DNA from: Tubiluchus corallicola
Taxonomy: Eukaryota; Priapulida; Priapulimorpha; Priapulimorphida; Tubiluchidae
Direction of reading: 5' to 3'
DNA: 64,000 nucleotides
NCBI GenBank assembly: GCA_030141605.1
Contig: JAQGDQ010000714.1
Coordinates: 1-64,000, forward strand
In this document: piece by piece, positions 1-10,570 of the stretch
Numbering within the stretch: position 1 is the first letter of the stretch
How the letters are laid out: the number at the start of each line of letters is the position of its first letter
Notes under the pieces: generated by a model
What the model was told of the DNA's origin: nothing
The model's database searches: none
Seen by the model: only the letters and a program-made list of their open reading frames with translations
Program-made: the position numbers and the translations under genes

Positions 1-885
1 GAAAAATTGCAAATCCAGTAGATTTTTCCATTGTTGTATGATTTACAGTTGACAAGGTTGTGAATATAAATGTGTCATTATTTCTGCTTCTTACACGATT
101 GAAACTCGACAGGGTTGTGAATATAAACGTGTCGTGGCAACAACTTCTTCTTACACGATTGAAACTCGACAGGGTTATGAATATAAACGTGTCATTATTG
201 CTAACATACACGATTGAAACTCGACAGGTTGTGAATATAAATGTAAGCCATTATTGCTGCAGCTATGTGCGTTGAAACTCAACAGGGTAGTGAATATATT
301 AGCGTCATTATTTTAGCTGTTACACGATTGAACTCGACGAGTTGTGAATACAAATGTGTCATTATTGCTGCTTTGCGCACGGTGAAACTCAACAATTTGA
401 TGATATAAATGTCATCATTGTGCTTTCGCTTCTTACGATTGAAGCTCGTGGGTTGAATATAAACGTGTCATTATTGCTGCTTCTTACACGATTGAAACTC
501 GACAGTGTTGTGAATATAAACGTGTCATTATTGCTGCTTCTTACACGATTGAAACTCGACAGGGTTGTGAATATAAACGTGTCATTATTGCTGCTTCTTA
601 CGTTGAAACTCGACAGGGCTGTGAATACTCGTATGTTTACCGGTTCTTACATGATTCAAATTTGATGGAGTTGTGAAGATAAACGTGTCATTATTGCGCT
701 TCTTCCACGATTAAAACTTGACTGGGTTGTGAAGATAAGCATGTCGCATTATTGCTAGCTGTACACACGTTGAAACTCGACTGGGTTGTGAATATAAACA
801 TGTCTCATTATTGCTGCTTCTTCCACGATTAAAAACGAGCTGGATTTACGCTTGAAGATAACGTGTCATTATTGCTCGTATTTTA
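1..885 (+). repeat. 57-bp minisatellite, left (degraded) arm of foldback
   Basis: Tandem copies of a 57-bp unit containing TGAATATAAACGTGTCATTA and CGATTGAAACTCGACAGGG. Because 57 is divisible by three the unit reads open as a 19-residue peptide repeat, which has no coding value. Positions 1-60 are the reverse complement of 1900-1959 with a single mismatch, so this is one arm of an inverted repeat. Copies in this arm carry many one- to three-base indels and substitutions, unlike the clean opposite arm. Confidence 0.9.
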
Positions 886-965
886 CAGCACACTAACACC
901 ATCGGCTCGATGTATAGACAATGAACTCCGATAGCTCTTTTGCCTTCAAACAAAACATAGCACAC

Positions 966-1959
966 GACAATAATGACACGTTTATCTTCACAACCCAGTC
1001 AAGTTTTAATCGTGGAAGAAGCAGCAATAATGACATGTTTATATTCACAACCCAGTCGAGTTTCAATCGTGTAAGAAGCAGCAATAATGACACGTTTATC
1101 TTCACAACCCAGTCAAGTTTTAATCGTGGAAGAAGCAGCAATAATGACATGTTTATATTCACAACCCAGTCGAGTTTCAATCGTGTAAGAAGCAGCAATA
1201 ATGACACGTTTATCTTCACAACCCAGTCAAGTTTTAATCGTGGAAGAAGCAGCAATAATGACACGTTTATCTTCACAACCTGATCAACTTTAAATCATGT
1301 AAGAACCGGCAATGACATGTTTATATTCACAGCCCTGTCGAGTTTCAATCGTGTAAGAAGCAGCAATAATGACACGTTTATATTCACAACCCTGTCGAGT
1401 TTCAATCGTGTAAGAAGCAGCAATAATAACACGTTTATATTCACAACCCTGTCGAGTTTCAATCGTGTAAGAAGCAGCAATAATGACACATTTATATTCA
1501 CAACCCTGTCGAGTTTCAATCGTGTAAGAAGCAGCAATAATGACACATTTATATTCACTACCCTGTTGAGTTTCAATCGTGCAAGAAGCAGCAATAATGA
1601 CACATTTATATTCACAACCCTGTCGAGTTTCAATCGTGTAAGAAGCAGCAATAATGACACATTTATATTCACTACCCTGTTGAGTTTCAATCGTGCAAGA
1701 AGCAGCAATAATGACACATTTATATTCACAACCCTGTCGAGTTTCAATCGTGTAAGAAGCAGCAATAATGACACGTTTATATTCACAACCCTGTCGAGTT
1801 TCAATCGTGTAAGAAGCAGCAATAATGACACGTTTATATTCACAACCCTGTCGAGTTTCAATCGTGTAAGAAGCAGAAATAATGACACATTTATATTCAC
1901 AACCTTGTCAACTGTAAATCATATAACAATGGAAAAATCTACTGGATTTGCAATTTTTC
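966..1959 (-). repeat. 57-bp minisatellite, right (clean) arm of foldback
   Basis: About seventeen copies of the same 57-bp unit in the opposite orientation to 1-885, nearly all exactly in register. Two sub-types alternate: near the loop AACCCAGTCAAG/GTGGAAGAAG units alternate with AACCCAGTCGAG/GTGTAAGAAG units; further out AACCCTGTCGAG dominates. A spacer of roughly 80 bases (886-965) separates the arms. The array sits in the intron after GMC exon 5. Confidence 0.92.
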
Positions 1960-1991
1960 AAAAATGCAATAATTGTGTCGTATTTTCCTAC

Positions 1992-2127
1992 CTTGGTAAC
2001 ATGGGCAGAAGTAGCAACATGTAAATTAGACCGTTGCATTGCTGGCCGCAAGAATGCATCCGCCGTTGTCTGCCTTTCTCCATTGTGTACGTTTGACTGT
2101 CCTCTCATGACACCTAGATGAGCAAAA
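1992..2127 (-). CDS. GMC oxidoreductase, exon 5 (last exon in window)
   Basis: Fifth recognisable exon of the minus-strand GMC-type FAD oxidoreductase. It encodes FAHLGVMRG...GERQTTADAFLRPA...RSNLHV, which matches the family segment after the first GMC signature, normally G-R-R-x-S-T-A-x-A-F-L-R-P followed by R-x-N-L-x-V. The acceptor is GAAAACAG before TTTTGC and the donor is ACCAAG followed by GTAGGA. The exon must be read in phase 2, but the best donor of exon 4 is phase 1, so either a weaker donor is used or there is an indel. Further exons (second GMC signature, catalytic His/Asn) would lie left of the window; the intron here runs into the 57-bp foldback. Confidence 0.8.
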
Positions 2128-2269
2128 CTGTTTTCAAAATGGAATGATCTCACAAGAAGTCAGCAAATGTGTTAATCAGAGATGACATTGCATTACTATT
2201 TGAAGAACAAGTAAATCTTTTATTTACGTAAAGCTTAAAAATTTGTCTTGAAATTTTTTGTTACTTATA

Positions 2270-2420
2270 TACTGTATCATCGCACACAGGACTCGTATTA
2301 GTAACAATGCTGTATAAAACTTGTAAATATAAACTCCTGCCATGACCGCTAGGTGCACGTGTTTTCATGGTAAGTCACTTAAAATAAGTTTAGACAACAT
2401 TGCATAAATTTTGAAAAATA
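2270..2420. repeat. Dispersed repeat, copy 1
   Basis: Diverged copy of the segment at about 11975-12200. Both share AAGCTTAAAA near the left end, then CTGTATAAAACTTG, TGACCGYTAGGYRCA and TGGTAAGTCAYTT in the same order. I see no coding capacity and no terminal repeats. Confidence 0.6.
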
Positions 2421-2802
2421 ATCTGAGCATTCGTAGCTCACGCTGTTGATAAGATTAATTGCGTGTCTTTTTGGTGAGTCAGTGATGCACACTGGGAAGG
2501 TGAGTGTGTGGTGTTTTACCAGTCGGCACGAACATTTAAATTACTAAGAATTTTCTTTTCTCGTTACATAACTCTTTCAAACAGCTAAGCATAATGCAAA
2601 GTAACTCTAGTATGTATAAATTATTATACAATCTATGGTTTACGGGACATTCTAAAGTTGTGTTTTCCCCTTTAAAGAGACACGTAATCTTTGGAACAGA
2701 CTAGGCAGTAACATGAATGGTAAATAAACAAAAATTGTCATCGGGTCGCCTGCTGTTTTTGCATTGCGTCAAACGTTGTTAGCAACATTAGCAGTTTAGT
2801 AC

Positions 2803-2934
2803 CAAACTGATCCTCTCCATTCAAATCTCCAACTCTGAATCCAATTTCTTTTGCTGCCTCGATAAACGTATCCACGAGCTCCGTATTCCATATGGATTCC
2901 GTGACCACTAGAGGTCCGCCATGTCCATGATAAT
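2803..2934 (-). CDS. GMC oxidoreductase, exon 4
   Basis: Encodes YHGHGGPLVVTES...FIEAAKEIGF...DLNGEDQFG, the substrate-domain stretch that in choline/glucose dehydrogenases follows the first GMC signature (typically YHGxxGPLxV). The acceptor CAATTAG precedes ATTATCATGG. Joined to exon 3 it completes an Asp codon (phase 1), giving KDSDYHG without a break. The most obvious donor is TTTG followed by GTACTA, which leaves phase 1, whereas exon 5 needs phase 2. The donor CA followed by GTTTGG two residues earlier would restore the frame. Reading through instead reaches a TGA within about 25 codons. Confidence 0.88.
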
Positions 2935-3044
2935 CTAATTGAACCGAATCAGAAAGTGAATAAGTTTACAATATTTTCATGTTTGTTTTATTAATATCAA
3001 CAAAAGAATTTATAATAATAAACAACACTTGCACAGAAACGAAC

Positions 3045-3234
3045 CAGAGTCCTTCAGCTGGGGGATTTGAATGTCTTCCGACTTCTTGAAGTACGGCAGG
3101 ACGTCTTTATACGACCACCCTGTAGCACCCATCTTCTCCCAAAGATTGTAGTCCTCTTTATTTCCTCGTATGTAAGCCATTCCGTTGATGGCACTAGATC
3201 CTCCCAGAACTCTTCCTCGTGGCCACAAACTTTG
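3045..3234 (-). CDS. GMC oxidoreductase, exon 3 (signature 1)
   Basis: Encodes [20 protein letters not shown] followed by [12 protein letters not shown] and [16 protein letters not shown]. The first block is the GMC oxidoreductase signature 1, which contacts FAD; the second is the conserved stretch just after it. The acceptor is CTTTGTAG before CAAAGTTTG (phase 0) and the donor is GACTCTG followed by GTTCGT (phase 1). It splices in frame to exon 2 (...CENQ|QSLWPRG) and exon 4. Nothing suggests a broken gene here. Confidence 0.93.
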
Positions 3235-3519
3235 CTACAAAGCAGAGAGTTAAATTAAACAAAGCAGATTACAGAGGTATGTGAAAGACAGAATGCTTTG
3301 AATTAGGTGGTATTTTTTACCATTAACCTAATCAGTTATTACCAAAGCTGCAACGTTTGTTGTGCATTAGTTGGTTTAACAGCAAAATCCATTTGATATT
3401 TTAAGATTTTCTCATATCTTTGTATTTGTGGATCAGAAACTCCCTGTTTGCATAGCTAGGGCTTGACACACAATAACGTCTTTACTGAGCCCACTGACCC
3501 GAAAAATATACCCTATTGC

Positions 3520-4415
3520 CAAACTCTTTGCTGAAGTATAGAATTCTCTAATGCCTAATTCTTTGCTGAAGTATAGAATTCCCTAATGCCTAATTCTTTG
3601 CTGAAGTGTAGAATTACCTAATGCCTAACTCTTTGCCGAAGTATAGAATTCCCTAACGCCTAATTCTTTGCCGAAGAATAGAATTCCCTAATGCCCAATT
3701 CTTTGCGGAAGTATAGAATTCCCTAATGCCTAATTCTTTGCTGAAGTACAGAATTCCCTAATGCCTAATTCTTTGCTGAAGAATAGGATTCTCTAAAGCC
3801 TAATTCTTTGCTAAGTATAGAATTCCCTAATGCTTAATTCTTTGCTGAAGTATAGAATTCTCTAAAGCCTAATTCTTTGCTGAAGTATAGAATTCCCTAA
3901 TGCCTAATTCTTTGCTGAAGTATAGAATTCCCTAATGCCTAACTCTTTGCTGAAGAATAGAATTCCCTAATGCTTAATTCTTTGCGGAAGTATAGAATTC
4001 CCTAATGCCTAATTCTTTGCTGAAGTACAGAATTCCCTAATGCCTAATTCTTTGCTGAAGAATAGGATTCTCTAAAGCCTAATTCTTTGCTAAGTATAGA
4101 ATTCCCTAATGCTTATTGCTAAGTATAGAATTCCCTAATGCTTAATTCTTTGCTGAAGTATAGAATTCTCTAAAGCCTAATTCTTTGCTGAAGTATAGAA
4201 TTCCCTAATGCCTAATTCTTTGCTGAAGTATAGAATTCCCTAATACCTAACTCTTTGCTGAAGAATAGAATTCCCTAATGCCTAATTCTTTGCTGAAGAA
4301 TAGAATTCCCTAATGCCTAATTCTTTGCTGAAGTATAGAATTCTCTAAAGCCTAATTCTTTGCTCAAGCTGAAGTATAGAATTCCCTAATGCCTAGTTCT
4401 TTGCTGAAGTATCTC
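3520..4415. repeat. 35-bp minisatellite in GMC intron 2
   Basis: About 25 tandem copies of a 35-bp unit, core TTTGCTGAAGTATAGAATTC then CCTAATGCCTAATTC. Variants include CTCTAAAGCC, GAATAGGATT and short deletions. A block of several units is repeated in the same order (compare roughly 3700-3900 with 3985-4190), so higher-order duplication has occurred. It ends about 85 bases before the 32-bp array. Confidence 0.93.
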
Positions 4416-4499
4416 CTTAGACACTATCACAGCTGTATAAGCTATGATGGTTTCACTGTTATACCAGTCAGTAATAATTTTTCACAATTTGTCATTTTA

Positions 4500-6175
4500 A
4501 ATCTTAGTCTGGTACCTGCCTGATTTTCACACATCTTCGTCTGGTACCTGCCTGATTTTCACACATCTTAGTCTGGTACCTGCCTGATTTTCACACATCT
4601 TAGTCTGGTACTTGCCTGATTTTCACACATCTTAATCTGGTACTTGTCTGATTTTCACACATCTTAGTCTGGTACTGGCCTGATTTTCATGCATCTTAGT
4701 CTAGTATGTGCCTGATTTTCACACATCTTAGTTTGGTACTTACTTGATTTTCACACATCTTAATCTGGTACTTGCCTGATTTTCACACATCTTAGTCTGG
4801 TACCTGCCTGATTTTCACACATCTTAGTCTGGTACCTGCCTGATTTTCACACATCTTAGTCTGGTACTTACCTGATTTTCACACATCTTAGTCTGGTATG
4901 TGCCTGATTTTCACACATGTTAAACTGGTACTTGCCTGATTTTCACACATCTTAGTCTGGTATGTGCCTGATTTTCACACATCTTAAACTGGTACTTGCA
5001 TGATTTTCACACATCAGTCTGGTACTTGCCTGATTTTCACACATCTTAAACTGGTACTTGTCTGATTTTCACGCATCTTAGTCTGGTACTGGCCTGATTT
5101 TCATGCATCTTAGTCTAGTATGTGCCTGATTTTCACACATCTTAGTTTGGTACTGGCCTGATTTTCACACATCTTAGTCTGGTATATGCCTGATTTTCAC
5201 ACATCTTAAACTGGTACTTGTCTGATTTTCACGCATCTTAGTCTGGTACTGGCCTGATTTTCATGCATCTTAGTCTAGTACGTGCCTGATTTTCACACAT
5301 CTTAGTTTGGTACTTACTTGATTTTCACACATCTTAGTCTGGTATATGCCTGATTTTCACACATCTTAATCTGGTACTTGCCTGATTTTCACACATCTTA
5401 GTCTGGTACCTGCCTGATTTTCACACATCTTAGTCTGGTACTTGTCTGATTTTCACACATCTTAGTCTGGTATGTGCCTGATTTTCACACATCTTAAACT
5501 GGTACTTGCCTGATTTTCACACATCTTAGTCTGGTACCTGCCTGATTTTCACACATCTTAGTCTGGTACTTACCTGATTTTCACACATCATAGTCTGGTA
5601 CCTGCCTGATTTTCACACATCTTAGTCTGGTACTTACCTGATTTTCACACATCTTAGTCTGGTATGTGCCTGATTTTCACACATCTTAAACTGGTACTAG
5701 CATGATTTTCACACATCTTAGTCTGGTACTTGCCTGATTTTCACACATCTTAAACTGGTACTTGTCTGATTTTCACACATCTTAGTCTGGTACTGGCCTG
5801 ATTTTCATGCATCTTAGTCTAGTACGTGCCTGATTTTCACACATCTTAGTCTGGTACTGGCCTGATTTTCATGCATCTTAGTCTAGTACGTACTTGATTT
5901 TCACACATCTTAATCTGGTACTTGCATGATTTTCACACATCTTAGTCTGGTACTTGCCTAATTTTCACACATCTTAATCTGATACTTGTCTGATTTTCAC
6001 ACATCTTAGCCTGTTACTTGCCTGATTTTCACACATCTTAGTCTGTTACTTGCCTGATTTTCACACATCTTAGTCTGTTACTTGCCTGATTTAACGCATT
6101 TTAGTCTGGTACGTGCCTTATCTTCACACATTTTAGTCTGGTACTTGCCTGATTTTCACACATCTTGCAAGCATC
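4500..6175 (-). repeat. 32-bp minisatellite made from the exon-2 splice donor
   Basis: About 52 tandem copies of a 32-bp unit, plus-strand core CTGATTTTCACACATCTTAG then TCTGGTACCTGC. Read on the gene's strand the unit is ATGTGTGAAAATCAG followed by GCAAGTACCAGAC or GCAGGTACCAGAC. The unit at 6149-6165 encodes the last five codons of GMC exon 2 plus its 5' splice site, so the array is a repeated exon-intron boundary extending into intron 2. Most units keep CAG|GCAAGT or CAG|GTACC, that is, a plausible donor. Confidence 0.92.
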
Positions 6176-6357
6176 TTTCTGTGGCACTGTCCTATAGCTC
6201 CAGTCGTACTTAGTATTACGAATCATCCCGTGCATGGCCGGTTGACGTATATCAAGATTTTCAACATCGTCAATTCCTGCTTCTAGTAGCAACACTGTAA
6301 AATTAGGATTCTCCGACAGTCTGCTTGCGACGACACAACCTGCAGTTCCTCCTCCAA
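6149..6357 (-). CDS. GMC oxidoreductase, exon 2 (FAD-binding motif)
   Basis: Encodes VGGGTAGCVVASRLSE, the Rossmann FAD ADP-binding motif (GxGxxG form), then FTVLLLEAG with the acidic residue that normally binds the FAD ribose, and YDWSYRTVPQKDACKMCENQ. The acceptor is GTTACAG before TTGGAGG; with the final G of exon 1 it completes a Val codon. The donor is AATCAG followed by GCAAGT, a non-canonical but well-known GC donor with good flanking consensus, and it joins in phase 0 to exon 3. Its last 15 bases are the first unit of the 32-bp minisatellite. Confidence 0.92.
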
Positions 6358-7504
6358 CTGTAACAAATACAATTAATTACTGCTGTTATATCATTCAATT
6401 AGTTCCTAAAGTTTACATATTCATTGGATCTTTCTAATATTTCCAACTGACACTCTAAAAATGTTCATACACCGTCTGCTCGAGTTGCGATCTTTTAAAT
6501 ATTTTTCCCTCTGACCCCTTTTCTGTGGAATTCTATCTTAAACTCATTTCTCTGAAAATTACAACTTCTCTTAATTCAAGAGAAATACCAACAGATACAC
6601 TCTACCACTAGCCAGTTAGTAGTTTGAATTCCATGTTTATGACGAATAGGTATTCATATCTACTTATTTCTAATCACCAATGTCTTTATTTGATGTGATT
6701 TATGTAAAAACAGAGCAGGGCCTGGCCCTACCACTGGTTGCCTAGCCCTAGGGGGTGAAATTCTCGAAGTAATTCTTTAATTTATAGATTTGGCATAAGT
6801 AATAACATAGTGTATGTATAATACATAAATCGCAGGACGTCAGTCAACCAGCGGGGGTCCATCTTGTAGTGGTTAATCAGACCCACAATCACCCGCTGTA
6901 TTTTGTCTCTAGTTTTTCGATTGCTTGCGCCAGGACTTACTACCAACTTCTGTGATACATTTGCATGTGAAGCTGTTTGCATGACATGTGCTTGGGACAC
7001 GTGTAAAGTGGATGTCCGCTAGCCAGAAAGGTTAGAAGTACGACTTGTGAGTTTGCCCAATGCAAAAAACCACTTAGACAAGCATCACCAAGGGTCAAGC
7101 ATGTGGGAGCATAATGGATTGCTCAACCCGTTCAAAATTAATAAAATTCTGTTGTCTGCTCGAAGTTTCCCATGTTCTATTGTTACTGATGGCTACATGT
7201 AGATAAGACAGATTTCTTTTATTTTAGAATTCTGAATGCCCAATGTCTACAAAGACGTGACGGGTGCATGATGATGATGATGATGTAGATGTGCGGGCAT
7301 GCTATATCAACACTTAACGTACTGGAATAAAATTCAGATACTGTACAGCATAATATAAGATTTTTTTCGTTGCGCGTGACTGTATGAATGAACACTAGAC
7401 TGTACGTTTTGTACTTAATAATGTTCACAAAGTTTAGCTCGGGTAGCATACTTGATTTTTATCAAGTTTATTCACAGCTATATATATATTATATTGTATT
7501 GTAT

Positions 7505-7825
7505 ATTATATCATATCATATCATATCATATCATATCTTATCTTATCTTATCTTATCTTATCTTATCTTATCTTATCTTATCTTATCTTATCTTATCTTA
7601 TCTTATCTTATCTTATCTTATCTTATCTTATCTTACCTTACCTTACCTTACCTTACCTTACCTTACCTTACCTTACCTTACCTTACCTTACCTTACCTTA
7701 CCTTACCTTACCTTACCTTACCTTACCTTACCTTACATTACATTACATTACATTACATTACATTACATTACATTACATTACATTACATTATATTATATTA
7801 TATTATATCACATCACATATTATAT
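7505..7825 (+). repeat. Block-ordered pentanucleotide array
   Basis: A 5-bp array of about 320 bases in GMC intron 1. The unit changes in clean blocks from left to right: TATCA, then TATCT, then TACCT, then TACAT, then TATAT, and finally a few CATCA/TATAT units. Neighbouring blocks differ by one base. The open frames here (SYLIL, LPYLT and similar) are translations of the repeat. Confidence 0.95.
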
Positions 7826-8246
7826 TATATTATGATATAACTGCCCAATTTTAATGAGAATGAAACAAACTGCTTGCGTTATTTTCCTGTCAGAACAGTG
7901 CCTTTTATTATCCCATTGTTGCTCATTTGCTCTTAACATAGCACAGTGATCAGGGTCACGTGATTGGCAAGTGAAGTTAAGGTGCTGAGGTTGGTCGGTG
8001 GATGGATGGGTGCACTGGTTCGATTGTCGTTCTGGTTAGTTTCATTCGCTGTATTAATTCTTGCTGTTTAGCTCATACGGGGAGGGTCACACGTATGTGG
8101 CTATGATAGCCTTGTCTTGATAAGTACCTACGTCCTGGTCTTGCCACATGCACTGAAACTAAGTAATCTCTGCCACTGAATGCTGTATTGAGACTTACAG
8201 TGTGTTGACTCGTACAGGAAAAGCTCAAATATAAAAATCAACTTAC

Positions 8247-8364
8247 CGATGACGTAATCATAACCCTCATCTGGATCCTCCCTGATAATACTAACTTTCT
8301 TCTTGTTGCTCACATAAATAACAGCCGCCACTAATGCAATGATAGGTGCTATTCTGCCAAACAT
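8247..8364 (-). CDS. GMC oxidoreductase, exon 1 (start, signal anchor)
   Basis: First coding exon of a minus-strand GMC-type FAD oxidoreductase, the family of choline, glucose and ecdysone-type dehydrogenases. It starts at ATG 8364: MFGRIAPIIALVAAVIYV is a hydrophobic N-terminal segment (about residues 5-19), then Lys-rich NKKK, then acidic EDPDEGYDYVI, the canonical lead into the FAD motif. The hydrophobic stretch plus positive residues suggests a membrane anchor or uncleaved signal rather than a mitochondrial presequence. Donor ATCG followed by GTAAGT, phase 1. Exons 1-5 in the window total about 785 nt (~261 codons) of a family usually near 570-620 residues. Confidence 0.88.
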
Positions 8365-8697
8365 TTTGTAATAAATCACTCTTTCAGATTAGCACCACTT
8401 TTATTTACAACGTAAAGCTTACGTGCACAATAGGGCTAGGCTATAGTATAATTCATTCAGTCTAACAGGTAAAAAAAACAGGTATGCAAAGTGATTACCA
8501 ACAGGTAAGATATGTTGACAGGTAATGCCTAGATTTTCAACACATGATCCACTGTGTACAGGTGTGTTTGTCCTTGGACAGAACCCCGGCCCCAGGGTTG
8601 TATATCTAGGCCTCGCTGCTTGACGTACTTGTACTATACATAAACAATTTACCCAAGTTTCGTGTCTAAGTTCAATTTATCTTATCACTGTACGTAC

Positions 8698-9000
8698 AAG
8701 CAGTAGGAAGGGCTAGTTTATAAAACCACCGTAGTTGTTTGTATAAAATACACATTTTCACAACACTAGCTGCAGCCTAGATGCAGGCAACTGATCCTTA
8801 TAAACCCAGTTTTTCCCTCGGGCTGCTTGTACACAGAACCTGACAATTGTTTCCTTCACTACATACAAACAGTAGGAAGGGCTAGTTTATAAAACCACCG
8901 CAGTTCTTTGTATAACATTCACATTTTCACAGCGCTAGCTGAAACTGATCCCTATAAACCCAGTTTTTTCCCTCGGGCTGCTTGTACACAGAACCTGACA
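8698..9000. repeat. Tandem duplication, ~170 bp, two copies
   Basis: Two adjacent copies sharing CAGTAGGAAGGGCTAGTTTA, TATAAACCCAGTTTTT and CCCTCGGGCTGCTTGTACAC in the same order, upstream of GMC exon 1. The second copy lacks about 20 bases of the first. I see no gene in them. Confidence 0.8.
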
Positions 9001-9134
9001 TGTTTCCTCCACACCTGCAACCTCGCTCAATTCCCAGCATATTGCCTTTGTAACACTGTCTATAGTAATTATTCACTAAAATATTTATAATATGATTCCG
9101 ACTAAAGGAAATAATATTGCATTTTTAACGAACT

Positions 9135-9980
9135 TAATAGAATATAGAATAGAATAGAAATCTTTATTGCAAAAATTATACACTAGTACAGAGTAAAATA
9201 AATGACATAGATAAAATCAGTGTATAATCAGTCAGTGACAGTGTGCAATTGTGTCAGCTAGTGTAAGTTAAAAATCATAAGAATAAAAACATTAAAATAC
9301 TAGATTACATATCTACAAATTTGTCTACATGATGGTGACTTATGAAATATTGTGAATTTTAATACTTTTTATAGTTTTTGATACTTTTTTACCATGTAAG
9401 TTTCCGTATGAGTAGTATATTTTTATAGTACAGACACTTATATTATGATGAGTTTACGAGTCCAAAGCGTTACGCGTTCTTCTATAATCTCCAATTACTG
9501 ATGAATTCTACTTTACTGTTTTTAAATAAGGGTCTTTTGTGAGTTAGGAGCTTGTTTTTAGTTCTGTTTTAAATGTTGTTAATCCGTCTTTTAATTTTAT
9601 ACTTAAGGGTGCTGAATTCCATAAGTTGATTGCTGTTTTGCTTACTGAATTGTGTCCATATGTGTTTTTTGTAAGCAACTGTTTTAGATTATAGGTGCGT
9701 TCGTTTTATATTTATCGAACATAAACGATAAAGTATTTTCTTTGAAAGCAGAAATTATATTATTTATATATTTAAATAGAAATATTAAGGTATGGTAATG
9801 GATATTTGATTCTATAGTGGGTATTCTTAATTTTTCTCTATTGGTAGTCGCTGAGTATATATGGTGTTTTATTTCTCTTTTTTAGATAAGTGGCCTAGTA
9901 CATGTTTGAGTGCATAATTTTGAGTTTGAGTTTTATCTAGTCTGTCTGTTTGGGTTTTAGAACAGCCATAAGTTAAATAT
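9135..9980 (-). mobile_element. LINE 3' fragment (CR1/Jockey-type), degraded
   Basis: Minus-strand remnant of a non-LTR retrotransposon. Discontinuous frames give the C-terminal domain found after reverse transcriptase in these elements: YGCSKTQTDRLDKTQTQNYA, then KNTYGHNSVSKTAINLWNSA followed by PLSIKLKDGLTTFKTELK. Several stops and frameshifts break it. The 3' end lies at the left, with an ATTTCTATTCTATTC-like tail on the element strand next to the AATAGAAT repeats. It does not belong to the neighbouring GMC gene. Confidence 0.75.
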
Positions 9981-10469
9981 TTATAGTTATATATAGTTAA
10001 AGTAATTTATATATTTTTATATCTATGTGGAATAAACGACTTATTAAATTAAGTAAAATTCACCTTGCTCAGTGAAACGTTACTTCACGTTAGATACTGC
10101 GTGTAACTCTTTCGCCAGCAGGTGAGTTTTGCATTGCTCTGCCATCTAATGGTTGAAAATCAAATCAATGTCGGCGGTGGAATACGGTTTCTTGCAGTAA
10201 CATGTTTATAACGAGCTATCGTAAAACAATAACAGCGTTATAAACGATGTTGATTTAAACAAAATCTAACCATATTTTTCGTTGCCTTTTAGCTGTTTTG
10301 TTTAAAGTAAGTAGCTGCATTGAATTATATTATATATATATGAAATTATATATATATATGAAATTTATATATGAAATCTTTATAATTAATTTATGATTCT
10401 GCATTGTTATTAGGGTTCATTTATATATTGTTTTTAGTGTACATAACATTAAATTTATAGTAAAAATAC

Positions 10470-10570
10470 AGCAAATTTATTAAAATTTTTAATTTACATA
10501 GTTAAAAATCATATCGAAACGTTTGACATGATTTTTAACTACGTAAATTAGAAATTTTAATAAATTTGTT
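10470..10570. repeat. Penelope-like terminal palindrome
   Basis: Near-perfect inverted repeat: ATTTACATAGTTAAAAATCA on the left and TGATTTTTAACTACGTAAAT on the right, centred on CGAAACGTTTG. The arms continue out through AAATTTATTAAAATTT. The same TTTAATTTACATAGTT...CGAAACGTTT string is found at the Penelope-like end at 16940-17060, so this looks like two such ends joined head to head. Confidence 0.65.

Noticed and set aside
1295-2024. 200-235 residue frames with a 19-residue repeat on both strands
   Set aside because: The 57-bp unit is a multiple of three and lacks stops in these frames; both strands are open equally and there are no splice or start signals.
4500-6170. CRISPR-like array
   Set aside because: Units are contiguous with no unique spacers, and the setting is an animal gene intron.
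7388-7840. 150-residue Ile/Leu/Tyr-rich frame, possible membrane protein
   Set aside because: Produced by the pentanucleotide array; no start context or homology.
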